Of a DNA stretch of 64,000 nt, positions 52,525-61,881 are shown in pieces. The position numbers were made by a program, and so were the translations under genes. Source of the stretch: an uncultured Eggerthella sp. (GTDB lineage: Bacteria > Actinomycetota > Coriobacteriia > Coriobacteriales > Eggerthellaceae); the NCBI GenBank assembly GCA_958431815.1, contig CAUASB010000011.1, positions 5,383-69,382 on the forward strand, in the 5' to 3' direction. The notes beneath the pieces are model-generated. The model was given only the letters and a program-made list of their open reading frames with translations. It made no database searches and was not told the DNA's origin. Position 1 is the stretch's first letter, and the number at the start of each line of letters is the position of its first letter.

Positions 52525-54975
52525 ATGAAATTCGCTCAGATCATCCTCGATATCCCAACGGCGGCGCTCGATGCGCCCTATACCTACGCTGTGCCCGAAA
52601 CAGCTGAAGAACAAGCGCGCCTTGCGCAGGGCAAGAAGCCCTCTGCCAAGAAAGCCGCGAAGAAGCCCGTTCAGGAATCGTTCGACGATCTTTTCTCCCT
52701 GACCGATGCAGCAGTTGAGCCCAAATCGGAGTCGGTGGGGATTGCCCCCATTGACTTCGACCCCGCTGCAAGCGAAGTTCTGTCGGGCATCCAGGTTGGC
52801 TGCGCGGTGCTGGTGCCCTTCGGCGGCCGCAAGGCCGTGGGCTTTGTGGTGGGCGTAAGCGACCAGGCTCCTTCTGACCTTGATACGGCAAAGCTCAAGG
52901 CAGTGGAAGAAGTGCTGGGCAAGCCGTGCTTCACCGAAGTCGGTGCCCGCTGCGCGCAATTTTTGGCCGATCGGTACTTGGCACCGTTTTCTTCCTGCAT
53001 TCGCCTGTTCATGCCGCCCGGCGGCGTGCCGCGCATGGAACGCATCAACGGCACGTGGCAGGTAACGCGCCCGGTGGTGGCGCAGGTCGATGAGCGCTGG
53101 GTCGTGCGTACCCCTGAAGCCGATGCCTTCAAGCCACGCAAGGGGGCAGTGAAACAAGAGCTGGTGCTCGAAGCGCTGAAGCAAGGCGATTTGCGCGTGA
53201 CGGAGCTCACGGCGGAATACGGCTCGGTTTCCTCGACGTTGAAATCGCTGGAGAAAAAGGGTGTTATCCGCATCGAGCAGCGGCGCCGTATGCGCGAGTA
53301 CGGCCAGGTGGCAGGCGTGTTCGCAAAGCGTGCAGGGGAGCGACCCGTGCTTACCGGCCACCAGGAGCAGGCGCTCGATGCCATTCAACGGGCTGCATCA
53401 TGCAACGATGGCCATGTGGTGTTGGTTGATGGCGTTACCGGGTCGGGTAAGACGGAAGTGTATCTGCGCGCCATCGAAGATGCGCTTGCGCAGGGACGCG
53501 GGGCCATTGTTCTGGTACCTGAGATTTCCCTTACCCCGCAAACCGTGGCGCGTTTCCGCGGCCGCTTCGGCGATACCGTTGCCGTGCTGCATTCGCGCAT
53601 GTCGCAGGGCGAGCGCTTCGACCAGTGGGACCTTATCCGCGAAGGGCATACCCGCGTGGTGGTTGGCGCCCGCAGTGCCCTGTTCGCTCCCATGGAAAAC
53701 GTGGGCGTGATCATTATCGACGAGGAACATGAGGGCAGTTACAAGCAGGACCAGGCTCCACGCTACGTTACGCGTGATGTGGCCGAATGGATGGCGCGCG
53801 CCCATGGGGCCGTGTTGGTGCTGGGCTCGGCAACCCCTTCGCTCGAGGCGCTGCATCGTTGCGAAACGCAGGATTCGTGGCAGCGGGTTGAAATGCCCGG
53901 GCGTGCCAACGGCAAGCCTTTGCCCGACATTGCCGTGGTGGACATGGCGCGCGAGTTCGGCGGCGGCAACCGTTCCATGTTCTCGCGCGAGCTGCAGAAA
54001 GCGCTTTTTGAAGTGCTGGACAAAGACGAAAAAGCCGTGTTGTTGCTGAACCAGCGCGGCTTTGCCCAGTTCTTGCTGTGCCGCGACTGCGGCTACGTCC
54101 CCGAATGCGATTCGTGCTCCACGTCGCTTACCTACCACGATCAGGACTCGAAGCTGGTGTGCCACCACTGCGGTGCAACGCATCCGGTGCCTGCGGTGTG
54201 CCCCGAGTGCGGAAGCCCGTATCTGAAACGATTCGGCGCCGGAACGCAACGCGTGGAAAGCGAGTTACGGGCGCTTTTGGCAGATCGGGATTGCCGTGTT
54301 ATCCGCATGGATGCCGACACTACGGCGAAGAAGGGTGACCATCAACGTTTGCTGGAGCAGTTCGCTGTGCCAGGGGCCGCCGTGCTTCTGGGCACGCAGA
54401 TGATAGCGAAGGGGCTCGACTTCGACGATGTGACCCTGGTAGGCGTCATCAATGCCGATACCATGCTGAAGCTTCCTGATTTCCGCAGCTCGGAGCGGAC
54501 GTTCGACCTCATCGAGCAGGTGGCGGGCCGTGCGGGCCGTGCCGACAAGCCCGGGCGGGTGGTGGTGCAAACCTACAGCGCGCAGGACGTTGCCATCCGC
54601 GCAGCCGCTTCCTACGATCGCCAGCACTTCCTTGACGAGGAGCTGGAATTGCGCGAAGGGTTGGGGTACCCGCCCTACGTGCGCCTGGCAAACGTTTTGG
54701 TGTGGGGCAAAGACGAAGACGCGGTGCGCGCCACTGCGCGGGAGCTTTACCATGATTTGACGCAGCTTGCCGCAGGGCAGGGTGCTGGCTGGCTGGTTCT
54801 GCCGCCCACACCGTGCGTGCTGGAGCGCTTGAAGGGCTCGTGGCGCTACCATGTGGTGGTGAAGTCTCCGCTCTCAGGCGATATCGCCGGGTGCTTCGCA
54901 ACGTATTTTCGCGATCGAAAACCCACGTCGGGGGTGCGCGTTTCCATCGACATCGACCCGATGAGCCTTCTGTAG
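52525..54975 (+). CDS. priA: Primosomal protein N' (replication restart helicase PriA)
   Basis: Protein of 816 residues that reloads the replisome at stalled forks. The N-terminal 3'-end-binding domain begins FAQIILDIPTAALDAPYTY and is interrupted by a lineage-specific insert (about 30-75, rich in Lys/Ala then acidic). The helicase has Walker A GVTGSGKTE (K309), DEEHEGSYKQ and the zinc-binding cysteine pairs CRDCGYVPECDSC and CHHCG...CPECG. The C-terminal part has the family motif QMIAKGLDFDDVTLVG. The ATG at 52525 is chosen because the family N-terminus starts there, despite the lack of a ribosome site. Confidence 0.95.
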   Translation: MKFAQIILDIPTAALDAPYTYAVPETAEEQARLAQGKKPSAKKAAKKPVQESFDDLFSLTDAAVEPKSESVGIAPIDFDPAASEVLSGIQVGCAVLVPFGGRKAVGFVVGVSDQAPSDLDTAKLKAVEEVLGKPCFTEVGARCAQFLADRYLAPFSSCIRLFMPPGGVPRMERINGTWQVTRPVVAQVDERWVVRTPEADAFKPRKGAVKQELVLEALKQGDLRVTELTAEYGSVSSTLKSLEKKGVIRIEQRRRMREYGQVAGVFAKRAGERPVLTGHQEQALDAIQRAASCNDGHVVLVDGVTGSGKTEVYLRAIEDALAQGRGAIVLVPEISLTPQTVARFRGRFGDTVAVLHSRMSQGERFDQWDLIREGHTRVVVGARSALFAPMENVGVIIIDEEHEGSYKQDQAPRYVTRDVAEWMARAHGAVLVLGSATPSLEALHRCETQDSWQRVEMPGRANGKPLPDIAVVDMAREFGGGNRSMFSRELQKALFEVLDKDEKAVLLLNQRGFAQFLLCRDCGYVPECDSCSTSLTYHDQDSKLVCHHCGATHPVPAVCPECGSPYLKRFGAGTQRVESELRALLADRDCRVIRMDADTTAKKGDHQRLLEQFAVPGAAVLLGTQMIAKGLDFDDVTLVGVINADTMLKLPDFRSSERTFDLIEQVAGRAGRADKPGRVVVQTYSAQDVAIRAAASYDRQHFLDEELELREGLGYPPYVRLANVLVWGKDEDAVRATARELYHDLTQLAAGQGAGWLVLPPTPCVLERLKGSWRYHVVVKSPLSGDIAGCFATYFRDRKPTSGVRVSIDIDPMSLL

Positions 54976-55061
54976 CGCATCCTTTCCGCTGTCCTTCCGG
55001 ATCAACGCATAATAAAGTAAAGCAAGGCAATTTAAGGCTACCTATAAGGTGCCATTCGCGT

Positions 55062-55067
55062 TATAAT
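55062..55067 (+). promoter_or_regulatory. -10 box before rpoD
   Basis: Consensus TATAAT with no good -35 box. It puts the transcription start near 55074, which leaves a leader of about 54 bases before the GTG start. Confidence 0.55.
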
Positions 55068-55127
55068 GGCATGATGTTTTCAACAGGCTCAGAGCCTGAT
55101 TTTGTAGAAGCGTGGGAAGGAAACGAC

Positions 55128-56477
55128 GTGGCAAAGGCTTCCTCACAACAGTCTGAATCCAAGGAAAAGACGACGAAGAGCACGGCCAAGAAAGCGCCAG
55201 CCAAGAAGGCTACCACCAAGAAGGCGGCCCCTAAAAAGGAAACGGCTAAGGCAAAGAGCGCTGCAGCTTCCAAGAAGAAGGCTGCAGAGGCAAAAGCGGC
55301 AGAGATGCACGATCACGAGGAAGACGAAACGGAAAGCATTCTGGAATCCGACGTCGAGCCCACGAACCTGCACGAAGAGCACCACGAAGAGGTCAAGGCT
55401 TCCGAACTTACCGACGAAAGCCTGCTTGAGGGCGTGCCGGAAGAAGAGCTGAAGGCTGCCGCTGAAATCACGGTTCCCAAGGTTTCCCATAAGGCGAAAA
55501 GCACCCGCAAGCGCAGCACCCGCAAGTCTTCGGGCGACGGCTCGGTGGCGCTTCTTACGGGCGACCCGGTTCGCATGTACCTGAAGGAAATCGGCAAGGT
55601 TTCCCTGCTTACGGCAGCCGAGGAAATCGACCTGGCCATGAAGATCGAAGCGGGCGTTGCCGCAACCGCCGAACTCGAAAAGGCCGAAGAAGAAGGCGTG
55701 GAGCTTGAGCGCCGCGAGCGCAGGCGCCTTACCCGCGTAGAGCAGGTGGGCATCGACGCAAAGCAGCAGCTCATCGAGGCAAACCTTCGTCTGGTTGTTT
55801 CCATCGCGAAGCGCTATGTGGGCCGTGGCATGCTGTTCTTGGACCTTATTCAGGAAGGCAACCTGGGCCTTATCCGCGCGGTAGAGAAGTTCGACTACAC
55901 CAAGGGCTTCAAGTTCTCCACGTACGCAACGTGGTGGATCCGTCAGGCCATTACCCGCGCCATCGCCGACCAGGCTCGCACCATTCGCATTCCGGTTCAT
56001 ATGGTGGAAACCATCAACAAGCTTGTTCGCATCCAGCGCCAGCTGCTGCAGTCGTTGGGCCGCGAACCTACTCCGGAAGAAATCGCCGAGGAAATGGGCC
56101 TTACCCCCGAGCGTGTGCGTGAGATTCAGAAGATCAGCCAGGAGCCGGTATCGCTCGAAACGCCTATCGGCGAAGAGGAAGATTCCCAGTTGGGCGACTT
56201 CATCGAAGACGATGCTGCGGTTGTTCCTCCCGATGCTGCTTCGTTCAGCATGCTGCAGGAACAGCTTTCCAAGACACTGGAGGGTCTGGCAGAACGCGAG
56301 CGCAAGGTTATCTCGTTGCGCTTCGGCCTGGAAGACGGCCATCCCCGCACGCTCGAGGAAGTTGGCCGCGAGTTCGGCGTAACGCGTGAGCGTATTCGCC
56401 AGATCGAGTCGAAGACGCTGGCCAAGCTGCGTCATCCGTCCCGTTCTCAGAAGCTGAAAGACTACTTGGAAGACTAG
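55128..56477 (+). CDS. rpoD: Primary RNA polymerase sigma factor
   Basis: Sigma-70 group 1 factor of 449 residues. Region 1.2 is around DPVRMYLKEIG, region 2 contains NLRLVVSIAKRYVGRGM and FSTYATWWIRQAITRAI, region 3 follows, and region 4.2 is GVTRERIRQIESKTLAKLRHP. There is no long non-conserved insert between 1.2 and 2. Residues 1-60 are a Lys/Ala/Thr-rich, histone-H1-like tail and 60-150 are acidic; such extensions are typical of primary sigma factors in Actinobacteriota. The GTG at 55128 has GGAAGGAAACG upstream; an in-frame ATG at 55071 would lie at or before the expected transcript start. Confidence 0.95.
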   Translation: MAKASSQQSESKEKTTKSTAKKAPAKKATTKKAAPKKETAKAKSAAASKKKAAEAKAAEMHDHEEDETESILESDVEPTNLHEEHHEEVKASELTDESLLEGVPEEELKAAAEITVPKVSHKAKSTRKRSTRKSSGDGSVALLTGDPVRMYLKEIGKVSLLTAAEEIDLAMKIEAGVAATAELEKAEEEGVELERRERRRLTRVEQVGIDAKQQLIEANLRLVVSIAKRYVGRGMLFLDLIQEGNLGLIRAVEKFDYTKGFKFSTYATWWIRQAITRAIADQARTIRIPVHMVETINKLVRIQRQLLQSLGREPTPEEIAEEMGLTPERVREIQKISQEPVSLETPIGEEEDSQLGDFIEDDAAVVPPDAASFSMLQEQLSKTLEGLAERERKVISLRFGLEDGHPRTLEEVGREFGVTRERIRQIESKTLAKLRHPSRSQKLKDYLED

Positions 56478-56561
56478 GCGGTTGCTCTGTTCTGCCGGAC
56501 AGAGCAAGACTTGCGAAACGTTACGACGCTGCAAGGCGTTCTGATAGCACAGGAACATTTC

Positions 56562-56603
56562 AAGGCCCATGGGGCGGCACGAAGCCAGCCCCATGGGCCT
56601 TTC
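56562..56603 (+). terminator. Terminator of rpoD
   Basis: AAGGCCCATGGGGC pairs with GCCCCATGGGCCTT across a 12-base loop, followed by TTTC. Confidence 0.85.
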
Positions 56604-56741
56604 ATTCCTCCGCACTTGCCAGAGCGTCGCTTGCTGGCTTACTGGCACATGCCCTGATAGTATTAATGCCCTTTCGGACAGTACCGCGTTGCGGTAATGC
56701 AGTACCATCGTTTTAAAGGCCTATCATTAAAAGGAGCCCCT

Positions 56742-59021
56742 ATGGACAACGGACAACTTGAATTCTTCGCTACGTGCCCCCAGGGGTTTGAGCATATTCT
56801 GGCCGACGAGCTGAAGCGCCTGCGTGCGCAAAGCGTGCGTCCCCTGAAAGGTGGCGTGGCGTTTTTCGGCAGCAAAGTGGAAGGGTATCGCGTGTGCCTG
56901 TGGTCGCGCATTGCCTCGCGTGTGCTGCGCGTCATGGGGCGCGTTGATGCCCACGACGCCGATGCCCTCTACCATGGGGTGAAGGCGCTGCCGTGGGCCA
57001 GTGTGGTTGCCGACGGATCGACCATTGCGGTGACGGCCCGTGGTACCAACGATTCCCTTCGAAACAGCCAGTTCGTGGGCCTGAAGGTAAAGGATGCGGT
57101 ATGCGACCGCCTGCGTGAGACGCGCGGCAAGCGCCCCGACGTGCAGCCTCAGCGCCCCGATGTGCCCATTTGGATTTCGTTGCATGGCAACAAGGCAACC
57201 GTTTCCATCGACTATGCGGGCGAATCGCTTCATCGCAGGGGCTATCGTGTTCCCGGCGAAACCGTGGAAGCGCCGCTCAAGGAAGCGCTTGCGGCGGGCA
57301 TGCTGGTATGGGGCGGTTGGGACCGCGTTGCCGCTCCCGCCCTGCGTCGTGCGAAAGCGCAGCATGAAGGAACAGACGAGATAGCGCAAGCTCCCGCCTT
57401 TGTCGACCCGGCATGCGGCAGCGGCACGCTGGTGCTCGAAGCTGCCATGATGGCAACCGACCGCGCCCCAGGGCTTTCGCGCGATTACTGGGGTTTCGAG
57501 GGCTGTGCCGACTTCGATGCCGATGCCTTCGATGATTTGCTTGCCGATGCCGACGAGCGTTTCGAGCAGGGCCTGGAAGGCGCTCCGCACCTGTTTGGCT
57601 TTGATATCGATTCTCAGGCAGTTGGCATCGCGCGGGGCAACGCCCGTCGTTTGGGGCTTGCTTCCTACGTGACGTTCGGCTGCGCCGATTGTGCCGACCT
57701 GCAAACCAGCCTGCAGCAGAACAAGGTTTCGCTTGATGGGCCGGGCTTTGTGGCCATCAACCCGCCTTATGGCATGCGCTTGCTGGCGCATGGCTTGGAA
57801 GGGTTCTATGAGCACCTCTCAAAGGGCCTGCGCATTCTGCCCGACACGTGGAACATGGTGGTTATCACGCCCGATTCCGGGTTCGATTCTGCAGTGGGCT
57901 TTACCGCCAACCGCACGCTTCCGGTGTACAACGGAGCCATCGAAGCATGCCTGCGCAGTTACCGTTTGGGACATTCCTCTATCGTGGAAGCGCCCATGGT
58001 AACGCTCGAGGGCGTAGAAACGAAGGTGGCCGTCACGTCCGACCATGCCCTGCAATTTGCCGCGCGCTTGCGCAAAATGGCGAAGGCCCGTCGCAAATGG
58101 GCACGCAAGAACGACATCCACGCTTATCGCATCTACGACGCCGACCTGCCCGACTATGCGGTGGCGGTCGATTTGTTCGAAGAACAGGACACGGGTGCCG
58201 TGAACGTGCTGGTGACCGAGTACCAGGCGCCGAAGGAAATTGACCCGCAGAAGGCAACGTGCCGCTTTAAGGACGCCTGCGCCGTTACCGCGGTTATCCT
58301 TGGCGTGCCCGAAGAGCGTATGTTCACCCGTGTGCGCCGCCAGGCAAAGGGCGGCTCGCAATATCGTCGTGAAGAGCACGTTTCCCATCGCATCATCGTC
58401 GAGGAAGCGGGACATCCGTTTGAGCTCGATCTTTCAGGCTACCTTGATACGGGCTTGTTCCTCGATCATCGCATCACGCGTTCCCTGGTGGGCGAAATGG
58501 CCGCCGACAAACGATTCCTCAACCTGTTTGCCTATACAGGAACGGCAAGCGTGTACGCGGCGTGCGGTGGAGCCGCTTCAACCACCACGGTTGATATGAG
58601 TCAAACCTACCTTGATTGGGCAAAGCGCAACATGAAGCGGGCGGGCTTCACGGGGCGTATGCACCGTTTCGTGCGCGCTGACGTGCTTTCATGGATAGAG
58701 CGTGCCGCCGAAGAAGAGGCAGGCTGCTACGATTTGGTGTTCTTAGACCCGCCCACGTTCTCTAACTCGAAAACCATGGGTCAGCGCACCTGGGACATCC
58801 AGCGTGACCATGGCGAGCTGCTTCGCCTGGTGCGCCGTCTGCTGGCTCCTGGCGGCACCATTGTGTTCTCGGGCAACTTGCGCTCCTTCAAGCTCGATGA
58901 AGTGAAGGTGCGTGCGTGTGGCTTGGGCATCGAGAACATTACCGCCAAGACCATCCCGGAAGATTTTTCGCGTAATCCCAAGATTCACTTCTGCTATCTG
59001 CTTACCGATTTGCGCGGATAG
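56742..59021 (+). CDS. rlmKL: Fused 23S rRNA methyltransferase RlmKL
   Basis: Protein of 759 residues with two methyltransferase units. The N-terminal THUMP domain and RlmL part have FVDPACGSGTLVLEAA and the NPPYG motif for guanine N2 methylation (G2445 in E. coli numbering). The C-terminal RlmK part has FLNLFAYTGTASVYAA and LVFLDPPTFSNSK for 7-methylguanosine at 2069. Both active sites look intact. The fused form is usual in gamma-proteobacteria and occurs in some other groups. The ATG at 56742 follows AAAGGAG. Confidence 0.93.
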   Translation: MDNGQLEFFATCPQGFEHILADELKRLRAQSVRPLKGGVAFFGSKVEGYRVCLWSRIASRVLRVMGRVDAHDADALYHGVKALPWASVVADGSTIAVTARGTNDSLRNSQFVGLKVKDAVCDRLRETRGKRPDVQPQRPDVPIWISLHGNKATVSIDYAGESLHRRGYRVPGETVEAPLKEALAAGMLVWGGWDRVAAPALRRAKAQHEGTDEIAQAPAFVDPACGSGTLVLEAAMMATDRAPGLSRDYWGFEGCADFDADAFDDLLADADERFEQGLEGAPHLFGFDIDSQAVGIARGNARRLGLASYVTFGCADCADLQTSLQQNKVSLDGPGFVAINPPYGMRLLAHGLEGFYEHLSKGLRILPDTWNMVVITPDSGFDSAVGFTANRTLPVYNGAIEACLRSYRLGHSSIVEAPMVTLEGVETKVAVTSDHALQFAARLRKMAKARRKWARKNDIHAYRIYDADLPDYAVAVDLFEEQDTGAVNVLVTEYQAPKEIDPQKATCRFKDACAVTAVILGVPEERMFTRVRRQAKGGSQYRREEHVSHRIIVEEAGHPFELDLSGYLDTGLFLDHRITRSLVGEMAADKRFLNLFAYTGTASVYAACGGAASTTTVDMSQTYLDWAKRNMKRAGFTGRMHRFVRADVLSWIERAAEEEAGCYDLVFLDPPTFSNSKTMGQRTWDIQRDHGELLRLVRRLLAPGGTIVFSGNLRSFKLDEVKVRACGLGIENITAKTIPEDFSRNPKIHFCYLLTDLRG

Positions 59022-59042
59022 GAAACAAGGCATTGAGCTGCT

Positions 59043-59087
59043 AAATGGCCCGTGCGAGTCGTATGATCCGCAAGGGCCATTTCTGTA
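59043..59087 (+). terminator. Terminator of rlmKL
   Basis: AAATGGCCCGTGCG pairs with CGCAAGGGCCATTT (one mismatch), with a T-containing tail. Confidence 0.7.
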
Positions 59088-59274
59088 TTCGTCACCTATG
59101 TTTCAAGCAATCGGACCGTTTTCGGGGTTCAGATAGCATGGAACAGCCGGGTTGGGCGCTTGGGGCGTTGCTGGGTGGGTTTGCCTGTGGTGGGGGCATG
59201 GCGGTGCGTGCCAGATGCTGCGTTGGGGAGATGTCGCAAAACACGCCCCTGATTCCTGGGCATGGGCCGTGGGG

Positions 59275-60555
59275 CTAGGCCTTGTCGCCGCGGAGCAGGG
59301 CGTCAACCAGTTCGTTGTCTTCCTTGCTTGGCGAGCCTAGGGGCAATCCGCATGCCTCGAAGAAGTGGCTGCCGGCGAATTGGCGGGCACGAAACGACCC
59401 ATGAACGCCGTCGTCCAGATAGCGCACGCGGCTCTTGCAGTCGGTGGTGCCGCAGAACAGCAGGCCGTGCTTGCTGATGTAGCGTGCGTAGGTTTCCGCT
59501 TCCGACCACAGCATGACGCCCGCCATGTTCTCGAGCTCGTAGGCAACGGCGTAGTCGGTCCAGCTGATGGCTCGCTCGCGCACGTAGCGGTCGAGCAGCG
59601 ATGCCAAGCGGGTAACGCGGCGCAATGTTTCGGTGGCGCCGATGAAGCGGGCATGGGCGGGCACTTCGATTCCCAGATCAAGCAACTGGCTTCGCGCTTC
59701 CTCCTGTTGGGCGGCATCGAGCATCACGCCGGGAACGGTGAGCTTCATCGACTCGTCGGGAAACAGTTCGATTGCCGAGTGGATGGAGCTTCCCGGAATG
59801 TCTTTCGAAGTGCGGAATATCAGCGAGTCGTGGGCGTGCTGCACGTGACAGCTCATGCCTTGTTGCGCAAAGGCATTGCGCATGGCAACCACATGGCTTT
59901 CCTGAGCGGCTCTAGAGGGTGTGTCAGCCGCGTGCTGGCCCATTCGGTACAAGTACAGGCTGAAAAGCGGTAGCGCCGCTTCTGGGGCGTTGCAGCTGTG
60001 GTTTGCGCAAGGGGTGTCGGCGGGGTACCACACGGTGCGCTGGCAGTAATCGCGAATCTCCTGGGCGCGTTTGGTTGCCTTGCTGTACAGCTCCACCAAA
60101 GCCGAGCCCAAGGCGGGGCCGGAAGTGGACCCTTCGCGGATTTCCACGATGCCGTCGGCAACGTAGGGTGGGAAGTCGCCTTCGTGCACCTGCACCACCA
60201 CCACGCCTTGGGCGGGGTTGGCGGGGTCGGAAAGGAAGCGGGTGTCGAAGCGCGGGGTGGGGAACACATGATGGCGGCACAGCTCGCCGAATATCTGAGA
60301 AAAGTCGGCCGAGGGCTTCGGAATGGGGCATACCGCCTTGTCGTCGTCGGCGATGCCGATTATCAGCCAACCGCCGTGCGAGTTCGCAAACGATGCGATG
60401 ATCTTGGGTACCTTAACGCGCACGTTTTCGTTCCAGGTGCGCTTGAATTCCAGCGCAAAGCCTTCTTCGAGGTCTTTCAGCTGGGCGAGGTCGGCATATG
60501 TTACCTCATCAAGCTCCTTTGGCTGCCCCTGCGCATTGCGAAACGGACTGTACAT
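59275..60555 (-). CDS. AlbA_2/Schlafen-type domain protein
   Basis: Protein of 426 residues. The N-terminal domain (about 25-160) is of the AlbA_2 type (Schlafen AAA_4-like): ALEFKRTWNENVRVKVPKII, then ASFANSHGGWLIIGIADDD, and VYVADGIVEIREGST-like residues. The domain occurs in proteins tied to RNA or DNA cleavage and to regulation. The rest (160-426) is less clear, with Cys/His-containing segments (CANHSCNAPE and FCGTTDCKSRVRYLDDG). The ATG follows AGGGGGC. Next to no defence partners, so a role in phage defence is not supported here. Confidence 0.75.
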   Translation of the reverse strand: MYSPFRNAQGQPKELDEVTYADLAQLKDLEEGFALEFKRTWNENVRVKVPKIIASFANSHGGWLIIGIADDDKAVCPIPKPSADFSQIFGELCRHHVFPTPRFDTRFLSDPANPAQGVVVVQVHEGDFPPYVADGIVEIREGSTSGPALGSALVELYSKATKRAQEIRDYCQRTVWYPADTPCANHSCNAPEAALPLFSLYLYRMGQHAADTPSRAAQESHVVAMRNAFAQQGMSCHVQHAHDSLIFRTSKDIPGSSIHSAIELFPDESMKLTVPGVMLDAAQQEEARSQLLDLGIEVPAHARFIGATETLRRVTRLASLLDRYVRERAISWTDYAVAYELENMAGVMLWSEAETYARYISKHGLLFCGTTDCKSRVRYLDDGVHGSFRARQFAGSHFFEACGLPLGSPSKEDNELVDALLRGDKA

Positions 60556-60726
60556 GATGGCCCCCTATCCCCTCATGGGAACATCATAGCGTGTTCAAGC
60601 GGGCTTCGGGTCGTCTGTCCCGCTGCTGACCTTGGGGCGGATCTCTTCAAGGCACTCTATCCCGCTGTCTGCCCACAAAGGCACACCCTCGCGGTATGTG
60701 CCGTACTGTTTTACGCGTGAATGCGA

Positions 60727-60744
60727 AGCGCCCTTTCGGGCGCT
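60727..60744 (-). terminator. Hairpin after the small protein/phosphatase pair
   Basis: AGCGCCC-TTTC-GGGCGCT lies 20 bases after the stop of the 81-residue gene on the minus strand. The T-run is weak. Confidence 0.5.
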
Positions 60745-60764
60745 GGTGCAATGCTGCTCAAGGA

Positions 60765-61010
60765 TTATTTGAAGGTGCCCGTTTCGGACCCATCGGAACT
60801 GCCGTTTTTCGCTTCGCGCTTTTCCGCACGGCGCTTGGCGGCATATTCTTCTTCGATCTGCTTGGCGAACTCGTCCATCTTCGCCTCGCCTTCGCTTTTG
60901 ATGCCGAACAACGTGCGTCCACTGGAAACGCGCGGTTTAGTATCACCGGAAAGCTCGGTAGCAAGGGCTTGCTGGATGCGCTCCCAACGCTTTTGGAATT
61001 CGTTGTCCAT
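60765..61010 (-). CDS. Small charged protein downstream of phosphatase
   Basis: Protein of 81 residues, rich in Glu, Lys and Arg, mostly helical by composition (KMDEFAKQIEEEYAAKRRAEKREAK). There is no signal peptide or membrane segment. It starts 3 bases after the phosphatase stop, so it is cotranslated with it. I recognise no family. Codon use and the ribosome site position are consistent with a real gene. Confidence 0.65.
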   Translation of the reverse strand: MDNEFQKRWERIQQALATELSGDTKPRVSSGRTLFGIKSEGEAKMDEFAKQIEEEYAAKRRAEKREAKNGSSDGSETGTFK

Positions 61011-61013
61011 AGC

Positions 61014-61478
61014 CTAGCGCCCCAAAGTGCGCTTCAAGTGCTCGAGCAGGGCAAGGCAGCCCGCGTCGACGTCGTCATACGTTGCCTGGAAGTCGCCGGT
61101 GTACCAGGGGTCGGCAACATCGCGCGATTCGCCTACCCAGTCCATCAGAAGGCTTAGCTTGCCGGCGGGGTCGTTGCGATACAGCTGGCGCATGTCGCGC
61201 AGGTTGTAGCGGTCCATGCCGATAAGGTAATCGAAACGATCGTAATCGGCTTTGGTGGCCAGGCGCGCTGCGCGGGGCTCGTAGGGAATGTGGTAGCGGT
61301 CTAGTATTTCCTTGGTGCCATAGTGGGTGTCGCTGCCGATTTCATCGCGGTGCATGGCGGCCGATTCCACGTACACGGCATCATCGAGCCCTGCTTGGCG
61401 CAGGTGTTCTTCCATGACGAATTCCGCCATAGGCGAGCGGCAGATGTTGCCGTGGCATACGAAGAGGATGTTGATCAT
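61014..61478 (-). CDS. Low-molecular-weight protein-tyrosine phosphatase
   Basis: Protein of 154 residues. The P-loop is VC8HGNICR14SP, the family signature CxxxxxR(S), and the general acid is in DPWYTGDF near residue 123. Length is normal. In bacteria such enzymes often act with a tyrosine kinase in polysaccharide export; no such kinase is in the window. It heads a two-gene unit with the small charged protein. Confidence 0.93.
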   Translation of the reverse strand: MINILFVCHGNICRSPMAEFVMEEHLRQAGLDDAVYVESAAMHRDEIGSDTHYGTKEILDRYHIPYEPRAARLATKADYDRFDYLIGMDRYNLRDMRQLYRNDPAGKLSLLMDWVGESRDVADPWYTGDFQATYDDVDAGCLALLEHLKRTLGR

Positions 61479-61527
61479 AAGCGTCCTTCAAATCGTGTTG
61501 CTTTTCGCTCTTTATCATGGGACAAAA

Positions 61528-61560
61528 ATACCCGCCGTCCATCAGAAAACGGCGGGTATT
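61528..61560. terminator. Palindromic hairpin in the phosphatase upstream region
   Basis: AATACCCGCCGT pairs with ACGGCGGGTATT, flanked by outer GACAAAA and TTTTGTC. No gene clearly ends here, so it may insulate the phosphatase gene or be left from the fragment at 61590-61763. Confidence 0.55.
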
Positions 61561-61589
61561 CATTATTTTGTCCTCCGGCTTGCCTTGTG

Positions 61590-61763
61590 CAAACACGTAA
61601 TCTCTTGCTGACGGCCTATCCGCACATCTTGCTTTTCCGTTCGCGTGGGCGCAAACCCTACCCGCACACCTTGCAGCACCTGCTCTTCCCGCTTGCAGCG
61701 ATGAAGCCGCTATGGATGTTGGACGAACGCTTGAGGGTGGGGCAGTTGGAAGTGGTGTGGTAA
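61590..61763 (+). pseudogene. Possible C-terminal gene remnant
   Basis: An open stretch of about 57 codons ends at TAA 61761-61763. Its codon use resembles real genes of this window, and the peptide is protein-like (YPHILLFRSRGRKPYPHT, then LFPLAAMKPLWMLDERL). There is no start codon with a ribosome site, and the frame upstream runs antisense into the phosphatase gene. I cannot name the parent protein. It may be the tail of a deleted gene or chance. Confidence 0.3.
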
Positions 61764-61881
61764 ACGCTTCCGCCAGAAACCCAATAAACCGTTTGCCCCG
61801 TTGTTACGCTTTTGCTTTCCTGCTCAACCCTGCGCTTCTCTTGTTCCTGGGTTGCGCGTTCGTCCGCAAGGTTTTGTACTC

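Noticed and set aside
55143..56708. A 521-codon minus-strand frame opposite rpoD
   Set aside because: Antisense shadow; rpoD motifs are unambiguous.
59275..60555. Defence island marker (Schlafen/AlbA protein)
   Set aside because: No other defence-type gene is adjacent; neighbours are housekeeping genes, so a defence role is not supported.
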